NCBI GenBank assembly: GCA_014904845.1
Contig: MU119209.1
Coordinates: forward strand, 449,380-513,379
Direction: 5' to 3'
DNA from: Acephala macrosclerotiorum
Lineage: Eukaryota; Ascomycota; Leotiomycetes; Helotiales; Mollisiaceae
Length of the DNA: 64,000 nt
Translations under genes and position numbers: made by a program
The notes under the pieces: generated by a model
Told to the model about the DNA's origin: nothing
Database searches by the model: none
The model's input: the letters and a program-made list of their open reading frames with translations, nothing else
Shown here: positions 1 through 10,482 of the stretch, in pieces
How positions within the stretch are numbered: the stretch's first letter is position 1
Layout of the letters: every line of letters begins with the position of its first letter

Positions 1-403
1 GGAATATGAGTGACAGTGAGAGGCACAAGAAGAAATAAAGCAAAGGAAGAGATATAGTGCAACGACGGTGAATCAATGAATAGAAGGATAGACGTGACGC
101 AAGCGCATAGCAAAACAACTCAAATGCCATTATCTCAATAATTACAAAACATACCAAACACACCAACAAGCGCGAATGCGCTCATGCTGTACAATGTGTA
201 TCCCACCCATGCCATCATTTCGCTCATGAAACCTGACTCATATACTATAATACATATTATACAAACCCAACAATCAATCATCATCTACTGCGCCAATACC
301 CTTCTAGAACCCGTCTTAGATTCAAAAACCTCGTCTTGAATATTCGTTGGTATCACCGCTTACGCATCCTAAGTAATCAGATAAAACGCCATCCACCAAA
401 TCA
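1..403. other. 3' flank of the sorting nexin gene; no gene seen
   Basis: No convincing coding sequence on either strand. This AT-rich stretch lies just downstream of the minus-strand PX-domain gene and probably holds its 3' UTR and polyadenylation region. A short reading frame at 336-728 (+) is antisense to the end of that gene and looks like a shadow. Confidence 0.6.
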
Positions 404-3400
404 TTACTGCGTAACAGCTCTTAAGCCTTGCAATAATAGTCCAAACATTAAACCTCTTGCGACTTCTTCGACTTGTAAGCAGTCGAAGATTCGTCCCATT
501 GCTTCGCCTGTTGCGGCTTGTCCCATGACGCCAGTTAGTGCGGCAGGTACGCCTCGCTCGACAAGCAACTTTCTAGCTTTGATTCGCAACCGCTCCTTTT
601 CTTCGCTGCTCATCTCGGCGGGCCAAGCTTTGAGCTCTGCTTCTGTGGGCAAAGTGTTCTCTCTGAGCTTCTTCAGATGGGCAGCGATACCAGTGTCTGT
701 TGTATTGGCTGCGATGACGGAGTCTTGAATAAGAGTCTGGATAGATGAGAGAGAAGGATTGCCCGGTCGGAGGAGGAAGGTCTTGGCGGCCGTCAGGAGA
801 GTGCGACGAATGTTCCAAGCTGACGAGAGTGTATACATTTCGTTGATGACCGCGAAAAGAAGTTCAACTGCTACACGAGTTTCAGCTTCGCTGAGAGGAG
901 TGGCTTCTTTCCGAGGTCGGCGAGGTAGTGCTGGGGCTTGTGGGACAGAACTCGAGACCGGGATTGATGGTCGCCTAACTGATGACATCGATGGGCGAGT
1001 AGGAGATTGTTGTGATGGAGCAGTGCTGGTCGATGTCCGAGAAGGAGGTATAGTGCTTTCTGCGCGAGACTGTGCTGCAGTTGATGCATCTGTTTGCGAC
1101 CCACCTTCTTCGGGCATCTCGCTTGGAAGTGGGAGCTTCATTTCACCGATTATTCCTTGAGTAGGGGATGAAAGAGGTGTGCCTTTTCTCGATGGAGCTC
1201 TACTGGCGTCTCGGCTTTGAGTCGTGCTTCGTCGTCCGCTCATTGATGACCTGGCCGATGTAGGTGGGCGAGGTTCTCGTTCACCTTCCTCTTCCGCAAT
1301 TGAGTTGTAGCTTGGTCTTCGTTCCATGGCAGGAAGCGTAGATGGCTGAGTACTGACAATGGGTGCAGCGCGGAGGCTCTCTTCGCTGACCCGACTTGCC
1401 CGAGGCGCCGAAATGGAGCTCATGCTGTCCATTCTTGGCAAGGTGGAAGTCGAAGACCGATTGGGAGTATGCATTCCTAGATTATTAGAGCTGCCGTTCG
1501 TCTTCTGGCTGAGGCTGCCAATGTTATTGAACACTCCTGTCAATCCACCTCCTATCGCTTTCCCACCCTGTGCGACGCCTTTTGGTGCACTTGCAAGAAC
1601 GTCTAGCATGCCCTTACCCATCGATTCAAATGCAGATGGGGTTGGCCACCCGATGCCTGGGAAAGCGTTCTTGCCTCCTCCCATGGAATTGCCTTGATCT
1701 TTCTCAAGAAATCTTTTCATAGCATCGCTCTCTGCTAGCTCTTTGTACCAACAAGCATCGCGTAGGTAGCGTTCAAGTTCTCCCCTGAGAGATGATTTCG
1801 TGTGTTCTTTCCAGCCTGGCAGTGTCTGGTGCTGCTCAGTGAAAGCTGTGACGCCCGATATCTGTGCGATTCGTCGAAGAATCTCATGCAAAGGCTCAAA
1901 ATCAGGATATCTCCGAATAGTCATCCAGCCAGGGTGGTCTGATGATGCTGGCTCGACTTGGATCAGGAGCTCTGCGTTCGGTTTGCTTCGTAGCCTGCCC
2001 TTGTCCGCGCCTGTCGAATCGTCGAGGATGGTAACCTAAACCCGATAGCTCAAAATTAGCATTCTTACTTCCAGCACTTCAAGGGGGAGAACAGAATGTC
2101 CCAGGAATCTCGGGACATTTAGAGCTCCATAACAGGTAGTAAAGAGTAATATTGCTCCGAGAAGGTGAGACTTACGTTCGCGTTGTAGAGCGTTAGAGGT
2201 AATGGTTTCCTTCGAGCCGGCGGGTCTTCTTGTAGTGCAAGAGGTGCCGATTGCGGGACAATCTGATCAAAGCTCGTAAAAGGTTTGTGACTTTGTGATG
2301 AGGTGGGTGAACTGGATTTGTTCGAGAATGAGGACTCGGAGGCCTTTGACATAGGACGCTGCTGAGAGGTGGCTGATTTGGGCACCGTGAATCCATTGCT
2401 AGCCACTGCCTTTTCATTTGTATTCTCCGTTCCTTCTGCACTTCTGGAGACTAATGACTGAGTTGAAGCGGGAGATTTTATATCCGAGGTTGATGGCTGA
2501 TTATTAGTCAATGCACTCATATTTAGATGCAAGGACTCGGCATTCTGTTGTACTGCCTCTACAAGAACTGGCGGAGCATCCACCAGAGCATTCTGGGGAG
2601 CTTTTCGCTTCTTGGCATCCTCCTCCGCGATCAATTGAGATAATCTTTTCGCTTCTTCCATGGCCTCTTCCATAGCTTCCTCCGCTTTGCTCAAACGCTT
2701 CTTGTGCTTCTTGACCTCTGACTTCTCCTTCTCCACCTGACTTCTGGGTGTTCTGGCAATTCTGATGTTACCAACGTTTCCGTCAAAATCGTTGAAGGGA
2801 TTGCTCAACAAGTCATCTCCACCACCAACACCTGCGTCTATTGCTTGACTGAAATCTGGCTCGCCTTCCTCAAGCAAATAGACAATCCATCCATTAATCC
2901 ACTCTGGCTTCGAGCAAGACTGTAAAGCCATTTCTAATACCAGTCCAGCTAGAGCCTCTCTCAGAAAGGCCCTGGCGGGGTCACAATCATATGCTGACTT
3001 CTCCAGGAAGTTTTGTAGTATATCCTCTGCAACCATCTTGAACTTTTTAGCTTGCTGTCGCTGATTGAGGACATTGGCGAGGTTTGATTCGGGATTTGCT
3101 GACAAGTACGTATATACAGCCTCTGCTGGAGGGACATTCGAGCCTTGTGATGCGGAGAAGGCGGATGATAATTCGTTGAGGAAGACGATGACAATTGAGG
3201 AGGAATTGGTAAGGAAGTCGAGGAAAGTATCCGCGGGCCTTTTCCTCGACATGTGAAGTGATATCGAGAGGAGGAGCTTGACGAAGGTTTGCCTGGCTGC
3301 CGCTGGAAATGAATTGTCCTTTGGCAGGATAGGACCATACCACCACTTGACATAGTCACGAATAACAGCGTCTGTAAGCTCATTGAGAGCTGCAGCCGTC

Positions 3401-3825
3401 TCTGGCTGGAAGCCCTCGAAGCTGCTGCCCACAACCGCTGAATCCTCATCATCGTACTCATCCTTGTCTTGAGCATCTCGCAGGTCCAGAAGTCTCTTCA
3501 CAACATCAATTCCTTTCTCCTTCCGCGCTTCTCCAATTGGGGCGGGGGTTTGCTCTTCCCATGTAGCATGTAATACCACACCTCCCAATGCGCCAATTAA
3601 CACCAAACCGACCCGTCCCAGAACCAGGTATGTCGATGCCGCCAGCCCTACGGCAATTCCGCAGATGGTCTCTGTAGTCGCTGTCGACAGAAACCGTAGA
3701 GCCCGCGTAGTGAGGTCTTCATCGCTGAGAGTTGTTGATGTGGGCTTTGATTCTGGCATAGTTTCGGCGTCGTTTGCGACGGCAAGGCCATCGTGGAGCT
3801 CTTCCTCTCCGGTTGTTCCGTTCAT
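404..3825 (-). CDS. PXA-PX-nexin_C sorting nexin (Mdm1/SNX13-like membrane protein)
   Basis: Two exons on the minus strand, 3825-2176 and 2035-404, with an intron 2175-2036 (donor GTAAGT, acceptor TTTAG, phase 0), give 1093 residues. Order of parts: acidic N-terminus; hydrophobic stretch about residues 53-90 (one or two membrane segments); PXA domain about 140-320 with the typical DYVKWWYGPI motif; a charged, probably coiled-coil stretch about 363-405; Ser-rich linker; PX domain about 545-680 containing RRYPDFEPLHEIL; long Ser/Thr/Pro-rich linker; nexin C-terminal domain about 940-1087. PX domains bind phosphoinositides. Family members with this layout (yeast Mdm1, animal SNX13/14/25) are ER-anchored tethers that touch endosome/vacuole membranes and lipid droplets. 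I saw no obvious RGS domain, which SNX13/14 carry. The PX domain is interrupted by the intron. The assignment to the family is firm; the tether role is inferred from relatives. Confidence 0.9.
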
Positions 3826-4360
3826 TGCGCTTGTCTCTCCTCCTGGCGCATGCTCATGATCCTCTCTCCAGTGTTTATCGTCGCTATCGTGAATATTGTG
3901 GAGGTCGTAGATGGTAAATCATCACAATTGAATAACGGACAATGGCGAAATCAGGATAGAATGCGCAATTTGTTCTTACAGTGTTTCGTGAAACTGGTGC
4001 TCCCTCTATAGAAAAAGTCCATGCACACGTATTCCCCTTCTAAAATAGAAAACGCTGTCAGCAAGTGAGGCGTTGAAACTGCTGCCCCATGAAGTTAAGC
4101 TTGCATGATCCCTGTCAATTGTAGCTCGCGTTTGATCGCGTCTCCCCAACCAGCATCAATCTACGAAATCGCCTGCGATATCGACAACTTCATCTACAGA
4201 AACCCTTCTTCAGACGTTGACAGACATTGTATTAATCGATCGCGTGAGCTTTTAGGCAGGTCATCTGCCGACTTTCCACATACCAATGTTCTGACAACAT
4301 GATACCAGATTACCACTGTCTTCGCACCCTTTTCAAGCTCGATCATCACGAAACCTCAAC
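3826..4360. promoter_or_regulatory. Shared divergent promoter region, sorting nexin / Sub1
   Basis: The 535 bases between the start codons of two divergently transcribed genes. No coding frame of note. It must hold both 5' UTRs and promoters; no specific factor site can be called with confidence. Confidence 0.6.
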
Positions 4361-4947
4361 ATGGGCAAAGGCAAGAGAGGGCACGACGAAGTCGACACAT
4401 ATGCTGAGGATGACTTCGTCGAGAATGATGATGGCAACACGCCCAAGAAGAAGACCAAAAAGGCGGCACCAAGCAAAGGAGGAAAGAAGAGTGTTGATGA
4501 AAAGTCTTGGGAGGTCAGTCTTCACTCATCGAGCTATGAGCGTCTGATATTGACAGATACTATAGCTATCCTCTGGAAGAAACCCTAAACGACTTGGAGC
4601 GAGCGAGTTCAAGGGTCAGACACTCATTCGAATTGGAGAAACGTATGAGAAGGACGGAGAATATCTTCCTGGCAAGAAGGTGGGAACAAGGGGCATGCAT
4701 CAAAGGATTCCGCTAAGCTATACAGGGTATCTCTCTCACCGTCGATCAATATAAAGCCCTTCTAAAGTTCATCCCAAAGATGAATGCATATCTCGAATCC
4801 CAAGGCATCAAGATTAGCGGTTCTGCCGACGATGACGATGAAATGAAAGAGGAGGCAGAAGCCAAGCCCCAAAGGAAAGCCAAGACGAAGGCTAAGTCAA
4901 AGTCGAATATCGAGGCTACATCGGACGAAGAGGAGGAAGAAGAGTGA
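4361..4947 (+). CDS. SUB1: Transcriptional coactivator p15/PC4 (Sub1 homologue)
   Basis: Three exons, 4361-4513, 4566-4679 and 4726-4947, all phase 0 at the junctions, give 162 residues. The first 50 residues are acidic/lysine-rich and probably disordered. The PC4 fold spans about residues 52-115, with the signature of a single-stranded DNA binding beta-sheet (LGASEFKGQTLIRIGETYE) followed by a helix (LTVDQYKALLKFIPKMNAYL). The C-terminus is Lys-rich and then ends in a run of Glu. PC4/Sub1 binds single-stranded DNA at melted promoters, acts in RNA polymerase II initiation and termination, and also helps with oxidative DNA damage response. Introns of 52 and 46 bases have GTCAGT and GTGGGA donors. 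The length fits fungal Sub1, which is shorter than the 292-residue yeast protein. Confidence 0.92.
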
Positions 4948-5408
4948 AAGACGCTTTGAATACGGCATTGTGAGGAATCTTTATTGCTGGAGTTCGGGAC
5001 ATTCGATTCGATAGTGTAATTGGCAATGGATAGGCGTACGAGACAGAGTCCCTAGTTGGGTTGGGCCAGCACAAAGATGAATACGAGTTATGATCAGTCA
5101 GTGTACCAGTACAAGGCCAAATGAACCTTTCATTTTGCACCTGAACTACCTACTGGGCATAGGAGAATGTTAGTATGCGTTGCTATCATGACTCAAATTA
5201 TTCGAAGTAAGTGCTTTCTCTGTTCCTTATCCAAAGACTGACTTTCCAATCAAAATAATAATTCTTTCAATCTATGACAAATTACGTACCCAAAACACCT
5301 TCCAAAGCTCGAAATGCCAAAAAGGTTCAGAAGATGAGAAGAGGGAGGCTGTATTGCAAGTCGCTGTGTGATCTTAAGAGGCTATCATCATTGCGGGAAC
5401 CATAGTGG
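4948..5408. other. Intergenic, convergent 3' ends
   Basis: This lies between the 3' ends of Sub1 (+) and the unrecognised gene at 5409-6596 (-). It should hold two 3' UTRs. Nothing else supported. Confidence 0.55.
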
Positions 5409-6596
5409 TCAAGCTGGATCAGGTTCGAACGAGTCGTCTACACCACCCGGGCAATCCTGGCCAAACCCAAAATGATGTTCTTCAGACGAAAGCACATTCG
5501 AATACCACCGGTTGTCTGCCGGTCCGGACTGCCCTACGTCCGATCTTTCACCTTCGTTAGGGTAACCCATACCACCTCGGTTGATTCTGTTGTACTCGTC
5601 GTCTTCAACGACAGGCCTCTCATCCAGAACCCAGTCATCTTGGGCGAATCCGTTAGTCAGATCTCGATAGTTCATCGTACTTTGGTACCGGGACCATTCC
5701 GTTGCACCAACAAGACCAGTTCCTGGGAGATGGACTTCTCGACCCTGTCCATATCTCGAAGCGTCTTGTACTACACCCTCTCCGATAATGTTTCCTTCTG
5801 TAGGCAGTGCGAACGAGCCATCTGAGAAGTTGCCAAAATTGGATGCCGGTCTTGCCGTATCTTCCAACCATATGTTTGCAAAGGTGTTTAGGTTGCCAGC
5901 CAGCTGAGTGCAGTTGTTACAAGCCGGCTTCGGTGGTCTCTTCTTCTCCTTCCTTGGCTTGACGTCTATTGCCAGTGTTTTATAGACTCCCGGATCCAGA
6001 TCGACCCAGGATCCCCACTCAGCACAATTCCCAACGCAATGAAGCTGCAGACTTCGAAACCACCCAGCACCGTGGAAATCTTCCTTCCGAGTACGGGCAT
6101 ACCTCTGCTTCTCTTCTGTACTCCCAGCAGTACTGAAGGCAAATATCGGCGAAGCCGTCGAGTTCCAGCTGACGCCGACAACAGCTGGGGGAGCCACAAA
6201 AGCCTGACGTCCATAATACTGTGCCGCATCCGCCAACGCTCCAAGTTCTGCTTCCTGCGTGGTCACGGCAGTATCTGCAGTAACACCCGAAGCCAGAGTC
6301 TTCTCAAGCGCAATAGCGTCGAAGATGTTCTTCACCCAACCCCGCGCCCTTCGGTTCGGCAACCTGACCTGGAGAGCATTCTTGAGATTCCAGAACGTCT
6401 GAGGCTTCTCCCTCGCTGCCTCCAGATATTCGTATAAGATCTCAGGACCGACTTGAATAGTTCCTGTATGATTAACTCCTTCTCGGCAATCACAAGTTCG
6501 ATCGGCGAAAGGCCCAAGGCTGTCAGAGGGTGGGTCGTGATCAAGAGCGTGAATTAAGGCTGAAGACATGCCTTTCTCGGCTCTATTGTTGGGCAT
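5409..6596 (-). CDS. Unrecognised 395-residue protein
   Basis: A single open frame on the minus strand. The start at 6596 is the first Met; a second Met at residue 10 is possible. I do not recognise a family. There is no signal peptide or clear membrane span. Visible features: a Cys pair near the N-terminus (CDC), a helical segment about residues 50-110 rich in charged residues, a middle segment about 130-210 with several Trp (GVSWNST, GAGWFRSL, EWGSWVDLD), a basic patch (KPRKEKKRPPKP) followed at once by CNNC, and an acidic, Gly/Asp-rich C-terminal third. The residue composition is that of a real protein and there is no stop over 1.2 kb. The CNNC next to the basic patch might bind a metal, but there is no full zinc-finger pattern. 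Additional 5' exons cannot be excluded. Confidence 0.72.
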   Translation of the reverse strand: MPNNRAEKGMSSALIHALDHDPPSDSLGPFADRTCDCREGVNHTGTIQVGPEILYEYLEAAREKPQTFWNLKNALQVRLPNRRARGWVKNIFDAIALEKTLASGVTADTAVTTQEAELGALADAAQYYGRQAFVAPPAVVGVSWNSTASPIFAFSTAGSTEEKQRYARTRKEDFHGAGWFRSLQLHCVGNCAEWGSWVDLDPGVYKTLAIDVKPRKEKKRPPKPACNNCTQLAGNLNTFANIWLEDTARPASNFGNFSDGSFALPTEGNIIGEGVVQDASRYGQGREVHLPGTGLVGATEWSRYQSTMNYRDLTNGFAQDDWVLDERPVVEDDEYNRINRGGMGYPNEGERSDVGQSGPADNRWYSNVLSSEEHHFGFGQDCPGGVDDSFEPDPA

Positions 6597-8138
6597 TTTG
6601 CTCTGCTCTTAGCAAGATCAAATGTTGTTCTGAAATGCAGTCCAGTACTTCTCTGAAAGGGAGTCTGCTACTCTGCCAGAGGCAGCCTCGAGTTTATAAG
6701 ATAATGGCAGCGAGACTAAGCACTTCAGCTGGCCCCCATCTGGCCCTTGGCTGCGAGGCTGAGACGGGTCGTTATCTGTGAAGCCACGTGGGCGGCTCTT
6801 GGGTCGATGTTATTAGTTGCCTTATATTTCTGCTGTTTCAATTGCTTTTGGCTCCTGCCTGTGCCTACTTTTCTCATTGCTTCTTCGCAAGCGCGCAGCT
6901 TTTTGAAGCAGTCACCGTATTCGCTCAATTCCTAAGGTCTTCGGGGGCATAATCTTGCACGCGAGGCTTTTCTCAGGCTTTTGCAGCGTCTGGTTGGCTA
7001 GTCTTGGCAAGGCCCGTCGAATTCTTGCATGGCAACTTTCAATACTTCGACTCAAAACCAACCCACCGTCCTCGACCCCAAGGAGGTGTATTTCCTAAGG
7101 CCTTGGGAACTAAATATGGGTATGTGGGGAATTCCATGGCCTGACCTGCTGTTCCGTCGCTTCACACATATGATTAAGATGCCACAATATGCCCAGTCTT
7201 TGTTTCTGTCACAATCATAAGACGAATTTGCAAGTTTGAAAGCATTCATTTGACACGGCGTTCTACTTTCTGTTGTGATCTTGTCCTGCGGTAACTTGAG
7301 TTCAATGGCTTTCCAATACCAAGACGTCGAATCTTATCACCCAGGGTCTCTTCAAGTCCGCAAGCGCTCAATCCATCAGATCAGTTGAGCAGCTCTCAAG
7401 TCAGCCAACTCCACACGCCCATTACTGTACTCTCCGGATTCTTCTCGACTCCAGGTCAGTATCCCAGATTCTTTCAGTACGACGCTTCTTCTCCTCTGGG
7501 ACTGCTGCGAAATGTGCACGGAGCGAGGCTCGGCTGGAGCAACTCGAGACTTCAATCTCAGCATCACGACTAAGTCAAGATTATTTCAGTTGAGAAAGAT
7601 ACATAATTGATTCTCTTTACTCGCCCACTTGATCTTCCTCTCGCAATGTGATATGAAAATCAATCATTTCGTTCCATCTTGTCGAATCGTATTGTATCTC
7701 TATTTACAAGCAGTCACCAGTCACCAACCCCATCCATCACGACGAATCCCACCTATCGCCAACCACATCCATCGCCTCCCCATCCCTCGCCAACACCACC
7801 ACCACCATCCTGCGCCATTCGCCACCCGCCATCAGCCATAACCGCCTAAAAAAACCGACGTGCTATCACGGGAGCACAAGAGAACAGACGACTCGAGGAG
7901 CGTCGGGGGAATCCAAGCCCAAAAGAGAGAGCATGTCGAGAAAGAGTAGATTCGAGAAAAGAGCGTGTGTCCTGGTCTCAGCTTCGTCTCCCGAAGGAGC
8001 TTACTAGACACCCATCGCCATTTCGTGAAGGCGCCAGGACTCGATGGGCTCCCCTGACTCCCTCGCGGAAGCCAGAGGAAGACGTGTACAAAGCCCACGC
8101 CTAGGCACCGGGAGAATAACCAGATCCGAACCGGAAGG

Positions 8139-8410
8139 GGCAAACCGAGATAAGAATGCTGAAGTTTTTGTGTCTTTTGAGTTTTCCGAATTTTGGGGGG
8201 GTGTTTCAAGAAGAATGAATGACTGAGGAAAGAATGACTGAAATCGAGAACAACGCTATGGTCCAACTGTGAGGCGGATCCAAGGAGATAAGAATAGTCC
8301 AAAACCAAGAAGAAGGGGAAGCAACGCTATGGTCCGTCCAGAAAGGCGAACCGAGGAGATAAGAATACAGTAGTCGAAAACCAGTACTGAAAGCAACGCT
8401 GAAGTGTTTG
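8139..8410. repeat. Degenerate tandem repeat, period about 71-72 bases
   Basis: The motif CAACGCTATGGTCC starts at 8251 and 8322, and a partial copy (CAACGCT) at 8394, giving spacings of 71 and 72. Inside each unit GAGATAAGAAT recurs (8285, 8356) after a segment resembling GGCGAACCGAG. A diverged copy (CAAACCGAGATAAGAATGCTGAAG) sits at 8141-8164. The last unit runs into GCTGAAGTGTTTG, which resembles GCTGAAGTTTTTG after the first copy. The unit is not a multiple of three in every copy and is not clearly coding. Confidence 0.7.
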
Positions 8411-8549
8411 TCGACAAGCCGGCAAACAGGGACCACAAGGAGAGAGAAACCACCAAAACTAACCACCATAAGAGGCAAACCAGAGAGAAACGGAGAGGTT
8501 GATATGTCTGGCGTCATATCGGAAGAGGCTGAGATTGAAGTGAGTCGTA

Positions 8550-8695
8550 TGGAGAGTCGAACGGCCTTCTCGGGAGCAGTGACTTCGATTCGACAACAAC
8601 CAGCAAAGGGGAGAGCGAAAACTGATCCTGGTAACCGTCCTATGGCCTTCTCGGGAGCGTGGAGGTTGCCGAAGTTGACAATGACCAGCAAAGAA
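8550..8695. repeat. Second repeat pair sharing GGCCTTCTCGGGAGC
   Basis: Two units about 80 bases apart share GGCCTTCTCGGGAGC (near 8561 and 8644) and a downstream ACCAGCAAAG (near 8600 and 8681), with the sequence between diverged. This is a different repeat family from the 71-base unit just upstream. Confidence 0.6.
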
Positions 8696-8707
8696 CACAC
8701 CAACCAT

Positions 8708-8734
8708 ACCACCAAACCACCAAACCACCAAACC
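8708..8734. repeat. Microsatellite, 8-base unit ACCACCAA
   Basis: Three perfect copies plus a partial fourth copy of an 8-base unit, directly next to the larger repeats. Confidence 0.8.
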
Positions 8735-9156
8735 ATACCCAACGCTCCCAACACCCTCAACACTCTCACCACACCAGAACAAACAAATCCAGAAATCCAG
8801 ACCAGAGAGGGAAGAAATGAGTGTCGATGTAGATGCAGGGATCCACGGGGTCGATGTCGAAGAGTTGGTGGCCGCCGTTGCGACAGAACGCTGGCACATC
8901 GCTCACCGGTAAATAGCCGAAAAGAAAACTTGCTGTGGGGAATAAGTGGCGAAATAATATCCAACGGGTCGTCCTCCTGGGTACCGACATTTTCTCAAGC
9001 GTTACCGACAAAGGGGCCATCCGATGCCGATAACTTTTCTGATTTTCGAATTTTTTTGGCGAATCCTGACCAGGGAATTCTGTATGTTGTAAGGGTCACG
9101 AAGTTATCAATGCAAAGAGGAGGGGGAAACAAAAGAAAATAGAACACATCACCAAT

Positions 9157-10482
9157 CTAGTGCAGTCTCGAGCATCTCTGGCACACAAAGGGACCATCTG
9201 CCCCAAAATCTCCCACAAAGCTCGGACCCCAATAAATCCCATCCTTACGCACTAACTTCCCTTCCCACACAAGCCACTCCGCCTTCTCATCTGGCCAGCT
9301 CGCCAGCTGCAGAGACGCGGTCGGGTTGCCAAGACCAACTGGGTCGGTATACCTAACGTCTACCACAAGGTATCCGTCAGGCATAGGGCTATTTGCCCAG
9401 TGCACGTGCACCCCCCTACCTCCCTGCCTCCTCATCGCTGATCTCACCGGCACCAACTTCCTCCGTCGAACCCGCTCCACCTCCACTGCACGTTTGGCGG
9501 CCAAAACGTCAGCGGAAAATCCGAAAGTCTGAGCTTGTGCTTTGCCACTCGCTCGGACTTCCCTAGCTTTCCTCACCTAGACAATCATCAGTTAGCAATT
9601 GTACATCTGCAGAAGAACCAGACTAAGTAAAGTAATGACAAAAGGGAAGAAAGGGTCAGATGCAACATTGGAATGCCGATGCTGCTTGGCGATAAGACCA
9701 AGACCTCGAGGCATGCCACATGAAGGAGACATTCAAAAGCAGGAGCTGCGTACATGCAGAAGATGTCACTTGGAGATGGTGGATATCAATCTCCAGCATC
9801 AACGACATAAAAGAACAGACCCGCTTGGAAAATTGGAAGAGGCATGATGGTTGGCAGCAAGGTCGAGCAAGACATTGTAGCTTACCACCTGGAGAATGAC
9901 GACGAGGCTCAAGGCCACCGACGACGATACACCAGATGATGAACAGCAAAGCAAGCATGGCTTGGCACACCATCCAAGCAACCATGAAAGGGATAGGAGT
10001 ACTAAGTGAAGTTGAAGTGGGACCCACCAAAAGGCTAGCTCAAATGACCAAGCTTACGCGAAGCTTTTCGCTTAGTCACGTGTGCCCCTTTTTGGGTCTC
10101 ACCAGGAAGGAACTTCCTCCTCAACTTCTCCTCAAGAACGGAAGGAACACCAACAATCGCTGACACTATGAAGTCAAAGAACAGCGGCAACAAGATCCAC
10201 CAAGACATCGTCGTCGACCTCGCCAACGACTCCCATGTCGTCGTCGACCCTCATGGAGGGCATGGAGGTGTGAATAGTTACACTGTAACCCCAAAACGAC
10301 AATTTCCAAAAAGGACCCACTTGAGATGTGCAACAAAAGACAAAACTCAAAAACGGTTGGCTCGAGACAAGAAAATTCAGACCCACCCTCTCCACATGCT
10401 CCTGCGCCGCTAGAACATCGTCAGCGAGGGTCGACGACGAGGTCAAGAATCACTTACCCTTTCTCACTCTATCAGAGGCCAT
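9157..10482 (-). CDS. Multi-exon unrecognised protein, probably membrane-associated; exon structure partly unsolved
   Basis: The likely start is the ATG at 10482-10480 (short first exon MASDRVRK, donor GTAAGT), followed by an exon beginning after TTCTAG with AAQEHVER. A hydrophobic block with WWILLPLFFDFIV then VGVPSVLEEKLRRKF is encoded about 10210-10095. A second hydrophobic block (AWMVCQAMLALLFIIWCIVV, or another frame) lies about 9990-9900. The last exon, 9579-9157, begins after TTGTCTAG and encodes about 140 residues ending CQRCSRLH; it is clearly protein-like (VHVHWANSPMPDGYLVVDVRY, LVWEGKLVRKDGIYWG). Several intron phases between the middle exons do not close in my hand model, so the coordinates mark the span, not a finished CDS. 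I do not recognise the family. The pieces suggest a small integral membrane protein with a soluble C-terminal domain. Confidence 0.5.

Larger units (their letters stand above)
6597..9156. other. Gene-poor 2.5 kb stretch with a repeat cluster
   Basis: No gene I can support. The first kilobase holds the promoter of the 5409-6596 gene and short frames. One short frame starts at 7029 (+, 63 codons) and contains a GTATGT donor-like site about 30 codons in, but I found no matching second exon. From 7.8 to 8.75 kb there is a cluster of degenerate repeats, listed separately. Overlapping open frames run on both strands (8408-9142 + and 8964-8206 -), probably because the repeats lack stop codons. Confidence 0.6.

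Noticed and set aside
2961..3476. 171-codon minus-strand frame inside the sorting nexin gene
   Set aside because: Shadow frame of the PXA region; the main frame has clear domains.
4578..4592. Telomere-like AAACCCTAAAC
   Set aside because: Single copy, inside the coding exon of Sub1.
8139..8410. CRISPR-like spaced repeats
   Set aside because: The repeats are degenerate with similar, not unique, spacers, and the genome is eukaryotic.
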